DNA of 64,000 bases from Bimastos eiseni. Its lineage: Eukaryota; Annelida; Clitellata; Crassiclitellata; Lumbricidae. The notes under the pieces are model-generated. The model did no database searches. It was not told the origin of the DNA and was given only the letters and a program-made list of their open reading frames with translations. This document shows, piece by piece, positions 22,567 through 34,470 of the stretch. The stretch lies in the NCBI GenBank assembly GCA_959347315.1, contig OY365809.1, forward strand, positions 43,020,542-43,084,541. The letters are read 5' to 3'. Numbering within the stretch: the stretch's first letter is position 1; each line of letters begins with the position of its first letter. Made by a program: the position numbers and the translations under genes.

Positions 22567-23386
22567 TTTCAGTTCTTTTTCGTCAAATTCAACAAATTTC
22601 AGGAATTCCAGATGTTCTTAGCGTGGAATAAGTCCAACATATAATACGGACTTTGTCACAACCCAGTTATTTTACTTTTCGACCCGGCTGGCTGATGCAA
22701 CGAGTACCACAGATTACAGATTGCTCATTGGAGACGCTAAGAAGACGCTAACGCCATCGTGCGATTAATAATTGTATGCTGTTGTATACGCTGAGATAGG
22801 TTCATTGTGCTAACGAATTTTTTGAGCTAACAAATAAAAAAAGTATTAAATTTTACATCAATGTAAATGGCACAGTTGATATGTGCACAAGCATTGGCTG
22901 GTGCGACTAATTAAATAATTATAAGATTATTTTGATTTTGGCAGTCTGTCGGTTGCTATTTTGCAGTCAAGCGCAAATATGAGAATGTTGAATCTTGTAT
23001 ATCGTATACAGGATGTCCCACTTCCATTCATTTTGCCAACACGCTATAAAAATCAAATCCAAAGATAATAGGCCTAAGTCTTTTACGAGCAATGTCCTAA
23101 CCATCAGATGAGATCGTTGATCGAAACCAATAAAAGTATGCAAGAGGATGCTACAATTTTAGTAAGTAGAATAGTCTTAAAGTTCTACCAACGACGTTCA
23201 TTAGGGCGCTGTATTACTAAAAAATTTCGATCCTGTTTTCTTTCTCTTCGCCGAGCGCTTAAGGTTTTAGGTTCAGATCCACCCAGCAATTGTGTTCCCT
23301 TTTGAAAATCATTAAGCTTAGCACGGTAGGCCTACGCTATAAATCAAAACGAGTTGAAACGAAATTCCACACGACAAAAGCCATCT
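22567..23386. other. Shared 5' region of the SLC3A2-like gene and the tRNA gene
   Basis: Must hold the 5' UTR and promoter of the minus-strand gene. I see no clear TATA box at a fixed distance and no further exon. Confidence 0.4.
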
Positions 23387-23402
23387 GCCTCTGTGGCGCA
23401 AC

Positions 23403-23443
<41 letters not shown>

Positions 23444-23460
23444 GAATCCACCCAGGGGCG
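23387..23460 (+). tRNA. tRNA-Asn (anticodon GUU)
   Basis: A full cloverleaf folds: acceptor GCCTCTG/CAGGGGC with one T-G wobble at the fourth pair, D arm with GGTTA, anticodon stem TTCGG/CCGAA around loop CTGTTAA, T arm GGTGG/CCACC with TTCGAAT, and discriminator G. The anticodon GTT is at 23421-23423. The A box (TGGCGCAACCGGTTAGCGC) and B box (GGTTCGAATCC) are intact. TTTT about 10 bp downstream can terminate Pol III. There is no intron, and CCA is not encoded. The match to the usual animal tRNA-Asn is near complete, so it is likely functional. Confidence 0.97.
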
Positions 23461-24417
23461 GTCGACTGTTTTATAAAAAATATACACGCTGCAGAAGATT
23501 TAAGAGGCGAGGTAAGCCTATGGCTGCCTGACCATCATTGTCCAGCTAGCTACATCGGGAAGAGCATCCCAACACATTATTATAATTTATGCTAGGCCTG
23601 CAGATGGTCCTCGACCTGATCTGTCCTCACACGGTCAAGAAGTGTGTCAATGATGGTTTCCATTCGAATTCTAAGTTTTCCCTTGTGGAGCAAATGTACA
23701 AAAAAATTATTGTTTCCACACTTTTCAGCAGAATAAATTTCATGCACAAAGACAAAAATTTTTTATCATTAACATTCAATTATTTCCAACTAACCATTCC
23801 CAAAAAAGTCGAGTTTGGTACAAAGTAAACAGAGGTGATGGTGAAAAAGAACTTTTAGATGTAGACCTAGGCTAATAAAGCGACGCCAATAATCTATATG
23901 TAGTGTGAAAATTTCTATTCTGAAAGAAAGAGATACCAAAATAAATCTGAAAATAAGGAGTTTCGTGAGAATGACGTTCACCCGTCTAAGCTATAACAAA
24001 AGAACTTCGTAGCAACTCTAAGTTCTTACATAGAGTCGACCTTAGAGTTTTAAACAAGTTTTATACGTCATCGTGTTCAGCCTGAATTCATTTAGTAAAT
24101 AATACATGGAACTCTAAGTACAGATAATAGCGACATCGATCAAAGTTAACTTTTAACATGAGATTACTACACCCATTGTGATTGCATTTTATATAAGCAT
24201 AAATCACAATCCTAAGATATGACATCATCGAAAAATGACGTAATTTTCAATTATTTCGTCATCAGATTCGGGAACATTCGACACAACTGTCGAAAGTTGC
24301 AGAGAAAGACATTATTTGCAATGTAAGGCATAAATTTTATCATCGTTATTTCACCGTCCGAAAGTAGTCGGTCATTATGCAAAGAAGTATGGTTAATTAT
24401 GAAATCATCTCCAACTC
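23461..24417. other. Intergenic stretch after the tRNA gene
   Basis: AT-rich with no coding frame I recognise. The CTAGAGTTCTTAC-type words near 24000-24120 are repeated loosely (AACTCTAAGT, TAGAGTTTTAAAC). Confidence 0.35.
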
Positions 24418-24715
24418 CATCTTCGGAGATGGAGTTGGACGAGGCGAGATGGGGTTGGAGGAGGTGAATGGGGTTGGAGGAGGTGAGATGGAGTTGGGCG
24501 AGGCGAGATGGAGTTGGAGGAGGTGAGATGGGGTTGGAGGAGGTGAGATGGGGTTGGAGGAGGTGAATGGGGTTGGAGGAGGTGAGATGGGTTTGGAGGA
24601 GGTGAGATGGGTTTGGAGGAGGTGAGATGGGTTTGGAGGAGGTGAATGGGGTTGGAGGAGGTGAGATGGGGTTGGAGGAGGTGAGATGGGTTTGGAGGAG
24701 GTGAGATGGGGCTCT
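24418..24715. repeat. G-rich 18-20-bp minisatellite
   Basis: About fifteen copies of GGTTTGGAGGAGGTGAGATG-like units, some shortened to GGTTGGAGGAGGTGAAT. All the purines lie on the plus strand. Minus-strand frames of Pro/Ser/Thr (HLTSSNPIS) are artefacts. GGAGG spacing could allow G-quadruplex or triplex structures. Confidence 0.93.
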
Positions 24716-27189
24716 GTAATTTTTTTTAGTGTTCTGTGTTTGTAGTTTATTTGTCGTAGTACTGCCGGGCCTCTGGAGCGAAGTAAAAACCCGTAAGCCC
24801 ATATTATTATCATTTTTAATTTATTATTTATTCTGTGTTGAGCCGAGATGGAATGGAGAAGGTGGTGTGACGGTGGAAGAGGCGTAGGGAGGTGGAATAG
24901 AGAGATCGTGGTGTGAAGGTTTCTACGAGGCAGAGGAGGAATGGAGAGGGCCGGTGGAGATGACATGGAGAGATGGCAGACACGTGGATCTGACGGTGGA
25001 AGAGGTGAATGTGGACTCGAGACAGGGCATACAGTCACAGTTGAATCCGACAGAAGGGATTCCTACGTACATAGAAACGACGTATATCACCCGAAGGTGA
25101 GATTCTGCATTGTATTCTCAATTATTTAATCAATGGGACTGCAGACATGACGCTGCTCATATATGCACGTGTTTTGTTATAGCTGTTAAATTTTAAATAT
25201 TGACCTAGAACACTTGGAGAATGTCGTTTGGTTTTATGTAGGTCTACGCAAGAGTTGATGAGATCAAATGCTAGTTATTATGGTTTTGTCTAATTGGTCC
25301 ACACTGGTAAATATGATTATTTTGAGACGGAAATAATATCTATGTCTCCCTTTCATTATCCTTCTTTATCGATCAATAAATCTGTCAATAAATCAATTAT
25401 TCCAATCAATTAATTGATATGTGATCTATAGCTCTTTCTCTTTAGAATTGCCTAATTAAAGTGTAGACGTATGGCATGTTTTTAATATTAATACATTATC
25501 TGCCAGTCTGTCCTAATCGCTGTCTGTATACATAATGTGCAAGTGATAGGTGCAACTATAGTCGCCGTCTAATAAGTAAGGTTATACGAGACGGTCTTTC
25601 GGCTGGTCACCAGTTTGTTCGGTAGAGGAATGAGTGGAGAGGGAGAAACAGAGGATATCTCCAGAAGGAACGTGTTTTTTGCCACACAAGAGCGCAGATG
25701 GTCTGAGCGTAAAAAATTAGTTTGCAACAAAAAAGGACGAGTCACTCAACTAAAGTCAAAATTAATTTTATTTCAGTGCTCTTTAAAGAAACGAAGATGA
25801 TGGAGATCAGGAAGGCGCCTTCAACCAACCGAGATATGAATTTTTCGTTGCTGCCAACTTAAGAAACACATCAACTCAATTTTATAAAGTAAATAATGGG
25901 AAGACCGAAACTTGAACAAAGATCGCAGTTAGCAAAGATGACCCAACTTAAAGATTTGGACATAATAGCCAGCCTACTACAAAGCACAGTGCAATAATTT
26001 CCTTTCTGAAAATAAATGCTCTTTGTAACGGATTTCCGTTTTGGTTTCCTTCTTGAAATAATTCCTAGTATGGTTGTTATTCTCGTTAACAAAAGTAATA
26101 ACTGAACTTCTAATTCCATAAAAGAAAATGTCACGACTGGCTTGTTCCTAATTGATACACTGCCAAACAAAAAGCAACGACATCTCAGAGTGTATGCATA
26201 CGCGGAAACTTGGTTTGGGCTTAGGGGCACGGCCAAGGTTGACAAAAATGGGATTGGGTGACCCACAGGTCTGAAAAATGTAAATTTTCAAACATGGATG
26301 TAGCAAAATTCTACTATTAAGAATGAACAGCGGAAATCACTGCAGAAATTTTCAATATTTATGAGATTATTTATTTAGCTTATGCACCCAGCAGCCATTT
26401 ATCAGCCATTTATCAGCAAGCTCATCAGCAACATGCCACCAGGAAAACGAGTTATTACGCAGTCATTTATGATGTGAGACATTGTCTGAAGTTCGCCGCA
26501 GGAGCATGATGGGTCGGTTGCCTGAGCTGTCCACCCTACACCTGAAATTTCGGAGGGGACAGTCCCCTCCAACCCCCATAAGTCTCTGCCTCTGAGTGTA
26601 CGTGTTTATTTCCTCAACAACGTTTTTAAAATCATTTTAGATACTTATGAACCTGAAAGGATAACTCGACCACATGAAACATCTCTTACATTTTTAATAT
26701 CACTGACCAAAGAAATATGATTGCAATCGATCAACTACCACTTCATGTGATTACAGAATTACATTCAACTACTATCAACCAGGAATTCCCTTAACAGAAA
26801 TAACAAACATATTATCATTAAAACAAGATTATTGTATTTTTGACATCCAAACATAAAAGGACAGATAGAAATCCAAATTGAGAAGAAAAGCAGAAGACTA
26901 CTCACAATGACAAACACACAGACACTCAAATGGACAGAAAGATACAAGACCACAGACACCTTTGTTATTTCTAACGATAACAAAACTACATAAAACACTA
27001 GACTTCCAATAAGGAAACATGCTCAATAGTTCTCCTTGACCGAATCAGCATAACAGTTAATTGCTTAGCACAACTTGTGTTAGCGTCCAGCTAAAACTAC
27101 GGCAAATACGCCCGTTGATTAATCTGCACCAAAAAATCATCCAACGTCACTAACATGTCAGTAATTCACAATTAAAAACTCTGATTGAT
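24716..27189. other. Intergenic stretch between the minisatellite and the SR gene
   Basis: A second purine-rich patch at 24845-25000, then AT-rich DNA with short non-conserved frames. 26530-26600 shares a 70-bp passage (CTTGAAATTTCG-type, then GTCCCCTCC and AAGTCTCTGC) with 57902-57975. ATTTATT/TTTATT words at 26370-26380 and 26605-26610 could be minus-strand poly(A) signals of the SR gene. Confidence 0.4.
26530..26602. repeat. Dispersed repeat, first of a pair
   Basis: Shares order and sequence with 57902-57975. It contains the inverted pair GGAGGGGAC and GTCCCCTCC. It is probably a fragment of a dispersed element. Confidence 0.5.
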
Positions 27190-30100
27190 TCAATCCGAAT
27201 GTGATCCGCTCTTCTCATTGTTCCCGTTCTTCACTCGATCCTCGTGGGGAGAGGAACTGTGCGCCGGAGATCGGCTGCGACTTCTCGAGGCCGACCTACG
27301 ACTTGGAGAGCGATGGCTTGGCGACCGGCTTGCGCTCTTCCCTACCTTGCTAGGACTGCGACTTTCACGACGCGCTCTTGGACTCGGACTCCGCCGCGGA
27401 CTGCGACTCCGATGCACACTACGGCTGCGACGAACGCTCCGACGCGGGCTGCGACTTCTGCGTGGGGTGCGGGAACGACGCGGACTCCGGCGCGGGCTCC
27501 GACGCACACTGCGACGCGGGCTGCGAGTGCGGCTACGACGTCTGCTGCGGCTGCGCCTCACGCTGCGGCTGCGCGAGTGACTTTTGCTGTGTCCAGATCT
27601 CCTTCTTGAAGGTGATTTGCTGATAAACAAATGATATTCAAATAACAATTAGCCAAAATTCAAACAACTGAAGTATAATACACTGAATGAAATCACTTGG
27701 ATAAACAAGTCTACTTGGTATCACAAGTCAGAGTTATAAGCTTAGAATTCATATGACTAATTAATTGTGGTACGCAATAGCAATAACATGAAAACAAATG
27801 CACCATTCACATGGCTGGTGAATTCCAACACACAGCCACATTTACCAACAATGTGCCTGTGTTATCTCCAGTTAGCTTCAACAGTGCATCACTTAAGTAG
27901 CATGCATATGCCTCTATAACTCATCAGGTACAAATTAATCTGAGTTCAAAATAACAAGTCAATTCCACATATTACTAAGTTCTGTTGATGAACAACAAGA
28001 AAGCTCTGTTCCATGCTGCTAGTGTTAACCTCAGACTAATTAAGTAGGTATATTCAGATGTCAGCAAATACACGACATGTACAGAGCAAATTTACATAGT
28101 ACTAACAAAAACATGTATATGTAATTACATATAATTCATTCGAAAGCATAGAAAACTTTATAAAATGCCAGCGCCCAGGTGGCTTGTCTTTACCTCCGGT
28201 GACGCCCTCTATCCTCGACCAGACGAATCTTTCGTCCTCTCAGTTCTGCTCCGTTTAACTTGGTCATAACATTCTTCATGTCTCCAAGCGTCGCAAATTC
28301 CGCCACACTGGCAAAGAGAAAACGATAAAATCTTAAAAAGTGTTACCGGCTCCGGCACGCACACTGACCAACATCCACAGCAACCTAATGTTTCATCTTT
28401 TGAGTTAATTCAGTTAGTGTGCAATGGATGTGTTTCTATGATATCGAACTAGCTTAACATACACACAGTCCACAAAATCATTCCATTGGTCATTAGACCA
28501 CAAGGTCAACATATCACCAATTAAACAAACAAGAGTCATCAGGTATATGGTAATTGATCTAGTCTGGTGTGTTGCTTCCTTCCTAACAGGCCGAGCTTCT
28601 AGTCCCTCGCTCTTGGGCTTCCATGAGGCAGCGTCTAGCCTTCTCGGATGCTGGCTCTGCAACCTGGAATGGGCTCCTGCCACCTTCTGCCTTGTGCCCA
28701 GGGGACACTCAAACGTCTTTTATACTAACTTTAAGAAGGCCAGGGCTGGGTCGGGAACCCTGCTGAGTAGATGTCTTGAAGGTGCACTATATAAATCCTT
28801 CAAATAAATAAATAAAATTGCACGTGACTTTTGAAACTTCAAAGCACGCTTCTTCTCAATGCCTTTTAATGTTTGCATTTCACCCTCCTCGGTTCTGGAG
28901 TGTGGCGCTTGCCAATGAACTCCCAACTGTTCCTCGTATAAAAGAAACAACTTATCACTGGCACTCCCAACAAAAACCAGTCAAATAACTGGCAAACAAA
29001 ACCGACTTCATGCACTTCCGAAACTGTGGAAGGGGCAAACTGAGGAGCTCGAGCCACAGCTCTCGAGAGGCAATACCAGCCAGTGCGTCTAACATAGGGA
29101 AAGCTTCTGGGCTGTAGCAGTATGCAAACAAGGAACAGTCAGGAGTTCATTGGCAAACACCTGATGATGCCACAACCCAGGAGATTGAAATGCAAAAGTT
29201 AAAAGGTATCGAGCTGAAGCTCACTTTGAAGCTTCAAAGGTCACGTACGATACACCAGACTACTCAGATCACTTCAAAATTTGGATGAAAACGCTTGAAA
29301 ATTTGAACAAAAATGCTTCAAAATTTGGACTAAAACACTTCAAACAACTATCCCTACCCTTCGTTGCGATCTCTTGTAACATCAGCGTACGTCACTTCGC
29401 CCACTTTATTCATAAACTCTCTCAGTTCCTTTAAATCAGAAAATCACAAATATCTCAATATCATCAAAAGAAGGACTAATAAGCACTACAATGATATGGG
29501 AATAGAACTCAGTTCATTGGCTCTGTCTGCACCTTGGTACCATAGCTCTCATTCAATTGTGTAGCAGTTGCATTATTATTACTTATCCCTCTATTAGATT
29601 CTATGCTTGATTATGGTATTCCATGGTTGGATATTACTGTCCAGAAACAGGGCTACAGAAGCAGGAGGAAATGATCAATGCCAAAAGAACTTAGGATATC
29701 TCTGTTAAAATTGTACACATATTTATATCCCTGTTTCATTTAAATATCTTCCACATCTCTTTTAATTTACATTTAACCTAATCTCTATCTTATTTTAATT
29801 TCTTCCATATCACTGCTTTATTTAAATTTAAATGTACATATATTCATAACCCTGTTTTATTTTAATTTCTTCCACATACTCTTCGAATTTACATTTAACC
29901 TAATCTCTATTTTATTTTAATTTCTCCCATATCTCAATTTCCTTTTAATTTCCTCCATATCCTTGCTAATATAAGACAGAAAATAGTTAAATGAGCCAAT
30001 GTGCTCTCATTTTGTTGGCACTGACCTGTCGGCCACAACGAGACGACAAGTTCTCTACAAGAATTCGATAATCAGTTCGTTTTGGAGAGTCCGGTCTGAA

Positions 30101-32107
30101 AAAGAAGAAACACAATCATTATTATTATTAATTAAATTTTAAACATGCACACAGTCAGGAGAAGATGCAGCTAGATATCCTTTGAGTGATTGAAAGTCAT
30201 GGAGAAGTAGCGAGTTATATAGCTGCTGCTTAAAGAGATATCCATGGACAAAATCAGCAAAGAAATAAGGATATCAATAAATATAAAAAGATGAAAAAGA
30301 GAAAGAATCAGTATAGAAAAAACTAATTGGATAATGAAGACAAAAGGAAATACAAGCTTGAGCAATTTAAAATGAATGCAATAAAAGCAGTAGGAAAACT
30401 GCAAAAAGGAATAAAGATGAGGCAAGGCGCAAACTTAAACAACAATATACGCATAGTCACAATGGATGTAGTGCAAAAACAAGGGCATAGCAGGCATTGG
30501 TGGAATCATCACCCAGAGTGACCCTCTCAACATGCTCCATTCCTAAAAAGTCATCACCATCCATCTAGAATTCCATTTCTGCCACCAGCACACGTGATGC
30601 CGAAAATTTAGTGGTCAAAGATCATATTCCACCATAATGTCACAAAGAGCACTAAACCATTTTATGCTACAATCTCTGATGGGTCATGCATCAGTGCTTA
30701 TGAGCACCACCATGGCTATGCTCAACTTCACAGCGTGACACTCTCATGTGAACCACATGACAGTGTCATGCACACTACGTAGGGAAAGTTCTGCAACAAA
30801 GTAACATAATGGAGAACCATAGAAGAGAACATTTTATCACAACGCATTTAAATTAGCAGTACACCCTCAAATGTCAAAGCATCAACCTAGAGTGTTCCAA
30901 CCAATCAGTTACCATGTTCCACTTAATAAGTGCTTGTGAATAAGCTGGTGCCCTGCATTCAATTTTACAGTAGCACTTAAGGAACTTGTTAATGCAACAA
31001 GAGACAATGAAGCTGTTTTTGCACCTCAACCTAAAGACCAAAATAGGCATGTCAGAAACATCACCTGTCCAAGTACGAAGAAGAAGAAGGTCTACGCGAG
31101 GACCCAAAGCTGGTCCTTGCTTGGTAACGTTCATTTGGAGAGCGAGCATGTTCAATGGTCACCCTGAAAAAAAAGAACACGTGAAAACATTCATACAAGA
31201 TACTTCAAATTCACTCGAACAAAATTTGTCAACTTCAGTCTATTCAATACATTATCAATCAAAGAACTGTAATAACCAATACCTTCGGCATCAACAATTT
31301 AAATATATTCGACATAAATCAAGGTAAATTGAATTTGAGCAATTTTTTAAAGCAATAAAGTGGCAAGGTCAAACTAGCTAAAAATAGTTGTTCAGAATAT
31401 AAAAAATTTACAGTACAACACAAACACATGCACCAAAGTAATTCAGAAGACACGACTCAACAAAAGAATGCTTCAAAAACACAACCAATTCTTCTGTTCA
31501 AACAGAGACACGGCATAATCAAGTTTGAACGAATGAACAGTTCAAACGAGTCTGTGTTGTTATCGTACAAAAACCACCAACCGTTCACCACAAAGAGTTC
31601 TCCCGTTGAGATCGCAAACTGCATCATCGGCATCACGCGGGTCCTCAAACTCCTACAAATTAAGCCATATTAATCATTAATCACACGGCAAATCAGTCAT
31701 CAATGATATTTACAGAAATCAATATACACACTGACAAATAATTAAAAATATTCGCATTAACTCAGGAGTCCAATAAATAATAATTGAATCAATTATCATA
31801 ATACTTCACACTAATTGATGACTTTATTTAATTAATTTCATGCTACACAATGCAGCAGAATCTTAGCTGAAAAATCCGCATTGTATCTTAGACCATCCCA
31901 CTCAATAACTTCAACAATGAATTCAATGCAACATGAAGCCACATGTAATATAGAGATCTGTGCATCATAATCCTATTAACCTACCACAAATCCGAACCCT
32001 GTCTTAAGGACAATCTCCATGATCTTCCCGTAACCTTTGAAAAACCGTTCGACATCTCTGTCTCTGGCCGTGTGTGACAAACGTCCGATGAACACGCGAG
32101 TTCCCAT
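27190..32107 (-). CDS. SR splicing factor, SRSF4/5/6 type (seven exons)
   Basis: Exons in transcript order are 32107-31985, 31652-31582, 31163-31065, 30095-30026, 29428-29358, 28307-28194 and 27619-27190. All are joined in frame, giving 325 residues. This is a nuclear protein that binds exonic enhancers and recruits spliceosome parts through its RS domain. RRM1 (about 1-72) has RNP2 VFIGRL and RNP1 KTGFGFVEF, then CGERVTIEHAR. A short arginine/serine hinge follows. RRM2 (about 107-178) has YRILVENLSSRC and GEVTYADV, with GRKIRLVED at its end. Residues 183-325 are RS/RSR repeats. The order and the C-GER-V-IEHAR and EINGR-like motifs place it with SRSF4/5/6. The odd point is that the hallmark SWQDLKD heptapeptide of RRM2 is replaced by GRQELRE (residues 119-125), across the exon 4/5 junction. 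Antisense and alternate frames through the RS exon are long only because of the repeats. A 5' non-coding exon is possible: an AACAG acceptor precedes the ATG. Confidence 0.93.
27620..28193 (-). other. SR gene intron 6
   Basis: AT-rich intron. I see no repeat and no recognisable cassette exon. Confidence 0.6.
28308..29357 (-). other. SR gene intron 5 with an inserted retroelement tail
   Basis: About a quarter of it is the LINE/SINE piece at 28566-28812. The remainder has three diverged copies of AAAATTTGGA.AAAACGCTT-like sequence (29275-29345). SR genes often carry a poison exon; I could not identify one. Confidence 0.6.
28566..28812 (+). mobile_element. LINE-derived 3' fragment with retroelement tail
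   Basis: Reads SGTLLSRCLEGALYKSFK at the end, then (AAATA)n. It shares GGGTCGGGAACCCTGCTGAG-type and CACTATATAAATCCTTCAAA motifs with the tails at 7256-7430 and 16733-16880. It is antisense to the SR gene. Confidence 0.6.
29429..30025 (-). other. SR gene intron 4
   Basis: Pyrimidine/AT-rich with a repeated TTTTATTTTAATTTCTTCCATAT passage (three loose copies, about 29735-29965). Confidence 0.55.
30096..31064 (-). other. SR gene intron 3
   Basis: No gene, repeat family or RNA recognised. Confidence 0.5.
31164..31581 (-). other. SR gene intron 2
   Basis: Nothing recognisable beyond the flanking splice sites. Confidence 0.5.
31653..31984 (-). other. SR gene intron 1 (first coding intron)
   Basis: AT-rich, no feature recognised. 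Confidence 0.5.
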
Positions 32108-34250
32108 TCTGTTAACATCAAGACACAACCGTTTCACAATTAACACAAACGTTGAAAGCAGAAATTTTTGAGAAAACGAGACGAGTATTGCAGCTTAAAT
32201 TGACAAATTAAGCAGAATGTAAATGACGTGAAGATGAGTCTAACGCAATTACCATTCTTAGTCAGAAGCTACCATTTAATTAAATAACTTAAAACCTTGG
32301 ATCAACTGCATTACCAAAACCATGATCAATGTATATAAGCATCACAAATCAAATCGATAACAACAGAATGGCAAATTAAGATGACAAACGAATTCTATGA
32401 ATAACAAGTTCCAACAGCTTCAAAGCACAGATTTACAATGTAACGTTGTCATACAGAAGCTCTTGCTCAAGGTTGCATAGCAAGGCAGTTCCAATATAGG
32501 ACATGTATCTTGCATGGTAGGACACCAATGCAATGCAAGTGCCTACCGCCAGTCTGAGGGTGGATCGTGCCAATGTAAGATTATTCAACACTATAGAAGT
32601 TAGCATTTGGTTCTGGAGATTAAAACTCTTAAATATATGTCACACTAGATGAAATAAAGTTATATTTCAGTTAAATGTAAATTAAAACACAAACAACAGT
32701 CAACACAGAACTCTCTTCTTAGTTCTGATGTTGCCAAATGCATCAGACATCAGCCATGTAAAGCTTGTATCAGATACTATTGTCTAGAGTTTGTATCAGA
32801 CCAAACAGTAGATACTATGCAGCTGGAAGAACTAAGAGACATGTGGAAAGCTAAATGGTGGTACATAAATGCAAAGTCTGATTTGCCCCAAACTGGAAAC
32901 CGAGGTTAAGAGTAAAAACTGAAATGTGCTCTCCAGAACAAATAAAAAAACCAGATAAATTCCAATATGTTTAACTCATTGCCAATGGAGAGCAACCCGA
33001 GTACCGTCCATTATTGCTATTGTTACTGCGAACACATAATATGACCAATTAGTGGTTAGGAGAAACGATATGGGAAAACCATAGGCTGAAACCTTTGTCT
33101 GGGAATGACTACTCCATACTAATTACCTCAATTATCCTAACTACAAGACGCCCTAAACATCAACTATGGCTCTTAATCATGTCAGAGCTACCATAATTTT
33201 GCACAAAGGAAGTTGCTGCTCACAAAATCTCTTAGGGAACATAAATGTCAACAAAGATATCTTGAAAACTGAAGACTGGCATTGAAATGCAAGGAATTTA
33301 GTTGCTTTACAACACTGCACAGATACTTCTGTTTCTCTAGATGCCTGTAGAATTCGCCAAGAGTGGTTTAATTCAAACAAACTGAAAATTAATAACAAGA
33401 TTGTGAAACCATCCCTAAAACTGTGTGTCAAAAAACCAAGCATGCTGTGATTAGGTTAGACTTTGAAAATGAAATGTGTGAGACTTCTGAGCTGTGCTTA
33501 CAAGTGTCAGAGCCCTTGAGCATCTTAAACTCCACCTTCACAGTGTGGCACTTGGTCTTGATAAGGATTAGGCAGAGAATCTCCAAAACCATCATAATCT
33601 TTCATCTTTATTCATTTACTCAAGGCAATGAGAAACCATTTGGTCCCAAATTTCAGAGTATTCAGACCCCACAAAAGCCCTTTGTGCATCTTTTATTCCA
33701 TTTCCTAAGGACTGCAACTAAGTGCTTAATAATAATAAAGGAAAACAAGATGCAGAGAAGACACTCTGATGATCAAACCGTTCGGTCATCCGATCTCATT
33801 GGGTCTCAGGGTCTGAAGGCAGTTACCGTACCGCAATCTTTTGACGATCAACAACTCCAGCTTACCAAACATGCTGTTTGCAATTTCACCTCAGTGTTCT
33901 TTTTCTACATGGGAGAGACAGCTTCCATTGCAAAACACTGACCCAACTCCAAAATTCTAGTCAACACTAGCAGTAGTTACCCGGTAAGTTAGTTTCTGGG
34001 GAGTGCCACAACATTACTGATTCTCATACACAGCCAGCAGTGTGTATTTAAAGCACACTACAACTGTACAATGGGTTGGTGGAGCAAGCTGATTGGCTGG
34101 TCATTTCTAGTAGTCTAACCTAGCAAGCCGATTGGTCCTATCCATTAGTCAAAACTGTTAAATCACGACAGCTGGTCTAGACTACACCAGCTGCCCAAGT
34201 ATTATGAATCACGTCGTATGTACAAACCTTTCGTTCCACATAAATAAGCC
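32108..34250. other. Region upstream of the SR gene
   Basis: Expected to contain 5' UTR and promoter. A 172-codon plus-strand frame (33423-33941) has no motif, signal or supporting splice pattern, and I do not call it. Confidence 0.4.
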
Positions 34251-34299
34251 ATATCGTTGAAACAGTTGGACTGAGCCAGACCGAGCGAGTTTCAGCGAT

Positions 34300-34470
34300 T
34301 GGTTGGAGCATTTAAGATCGTGAGTTGAAACGAATGGATCGATCGAGGGTTGATACGATCGAGGGTTGAAACGATCGGAGCAGGAACGTGTTGATACGGA
34401 CGGGTTGTGGATCGAAACTTAGATCATGGGTTGAAAGATAGCGATCGAAGGTTGGTTGCAATTATAGATC
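34300..34470. repeat. Degenerate GATCGAGGGTTGAAAC direct repeats
   Basis: Some eight loose copies of a 16-20-bp unit with GATCG and GGTTGAAAC/GGTTGATAC. It is a decayed minisatellite about 2.2 kb upstream of the SR gene ATG. Confidence 0.6.

Noticed and set aside
24251..25038. 183- and 213-codon minus-strand ORFs
   Set aside because: Both are translations of the G-rich minisatellite and its flanks.
27185..27623. Long plus-strand frames (Leu/Arg-rich, Ala/Thr-rich, Cys/Asp-rich) opposite the SR gene
   Set aside because: They are antisense shadows of the RS-repeat exon, whose codon repetition leaves several frames open.
33423..33941. 172-codon plus-strand ORF upstream of the SR gene
   Set aside because: No recognisable domain or signal and no supporting splice pattern; composition resembles the surrounding non-coding DNA.
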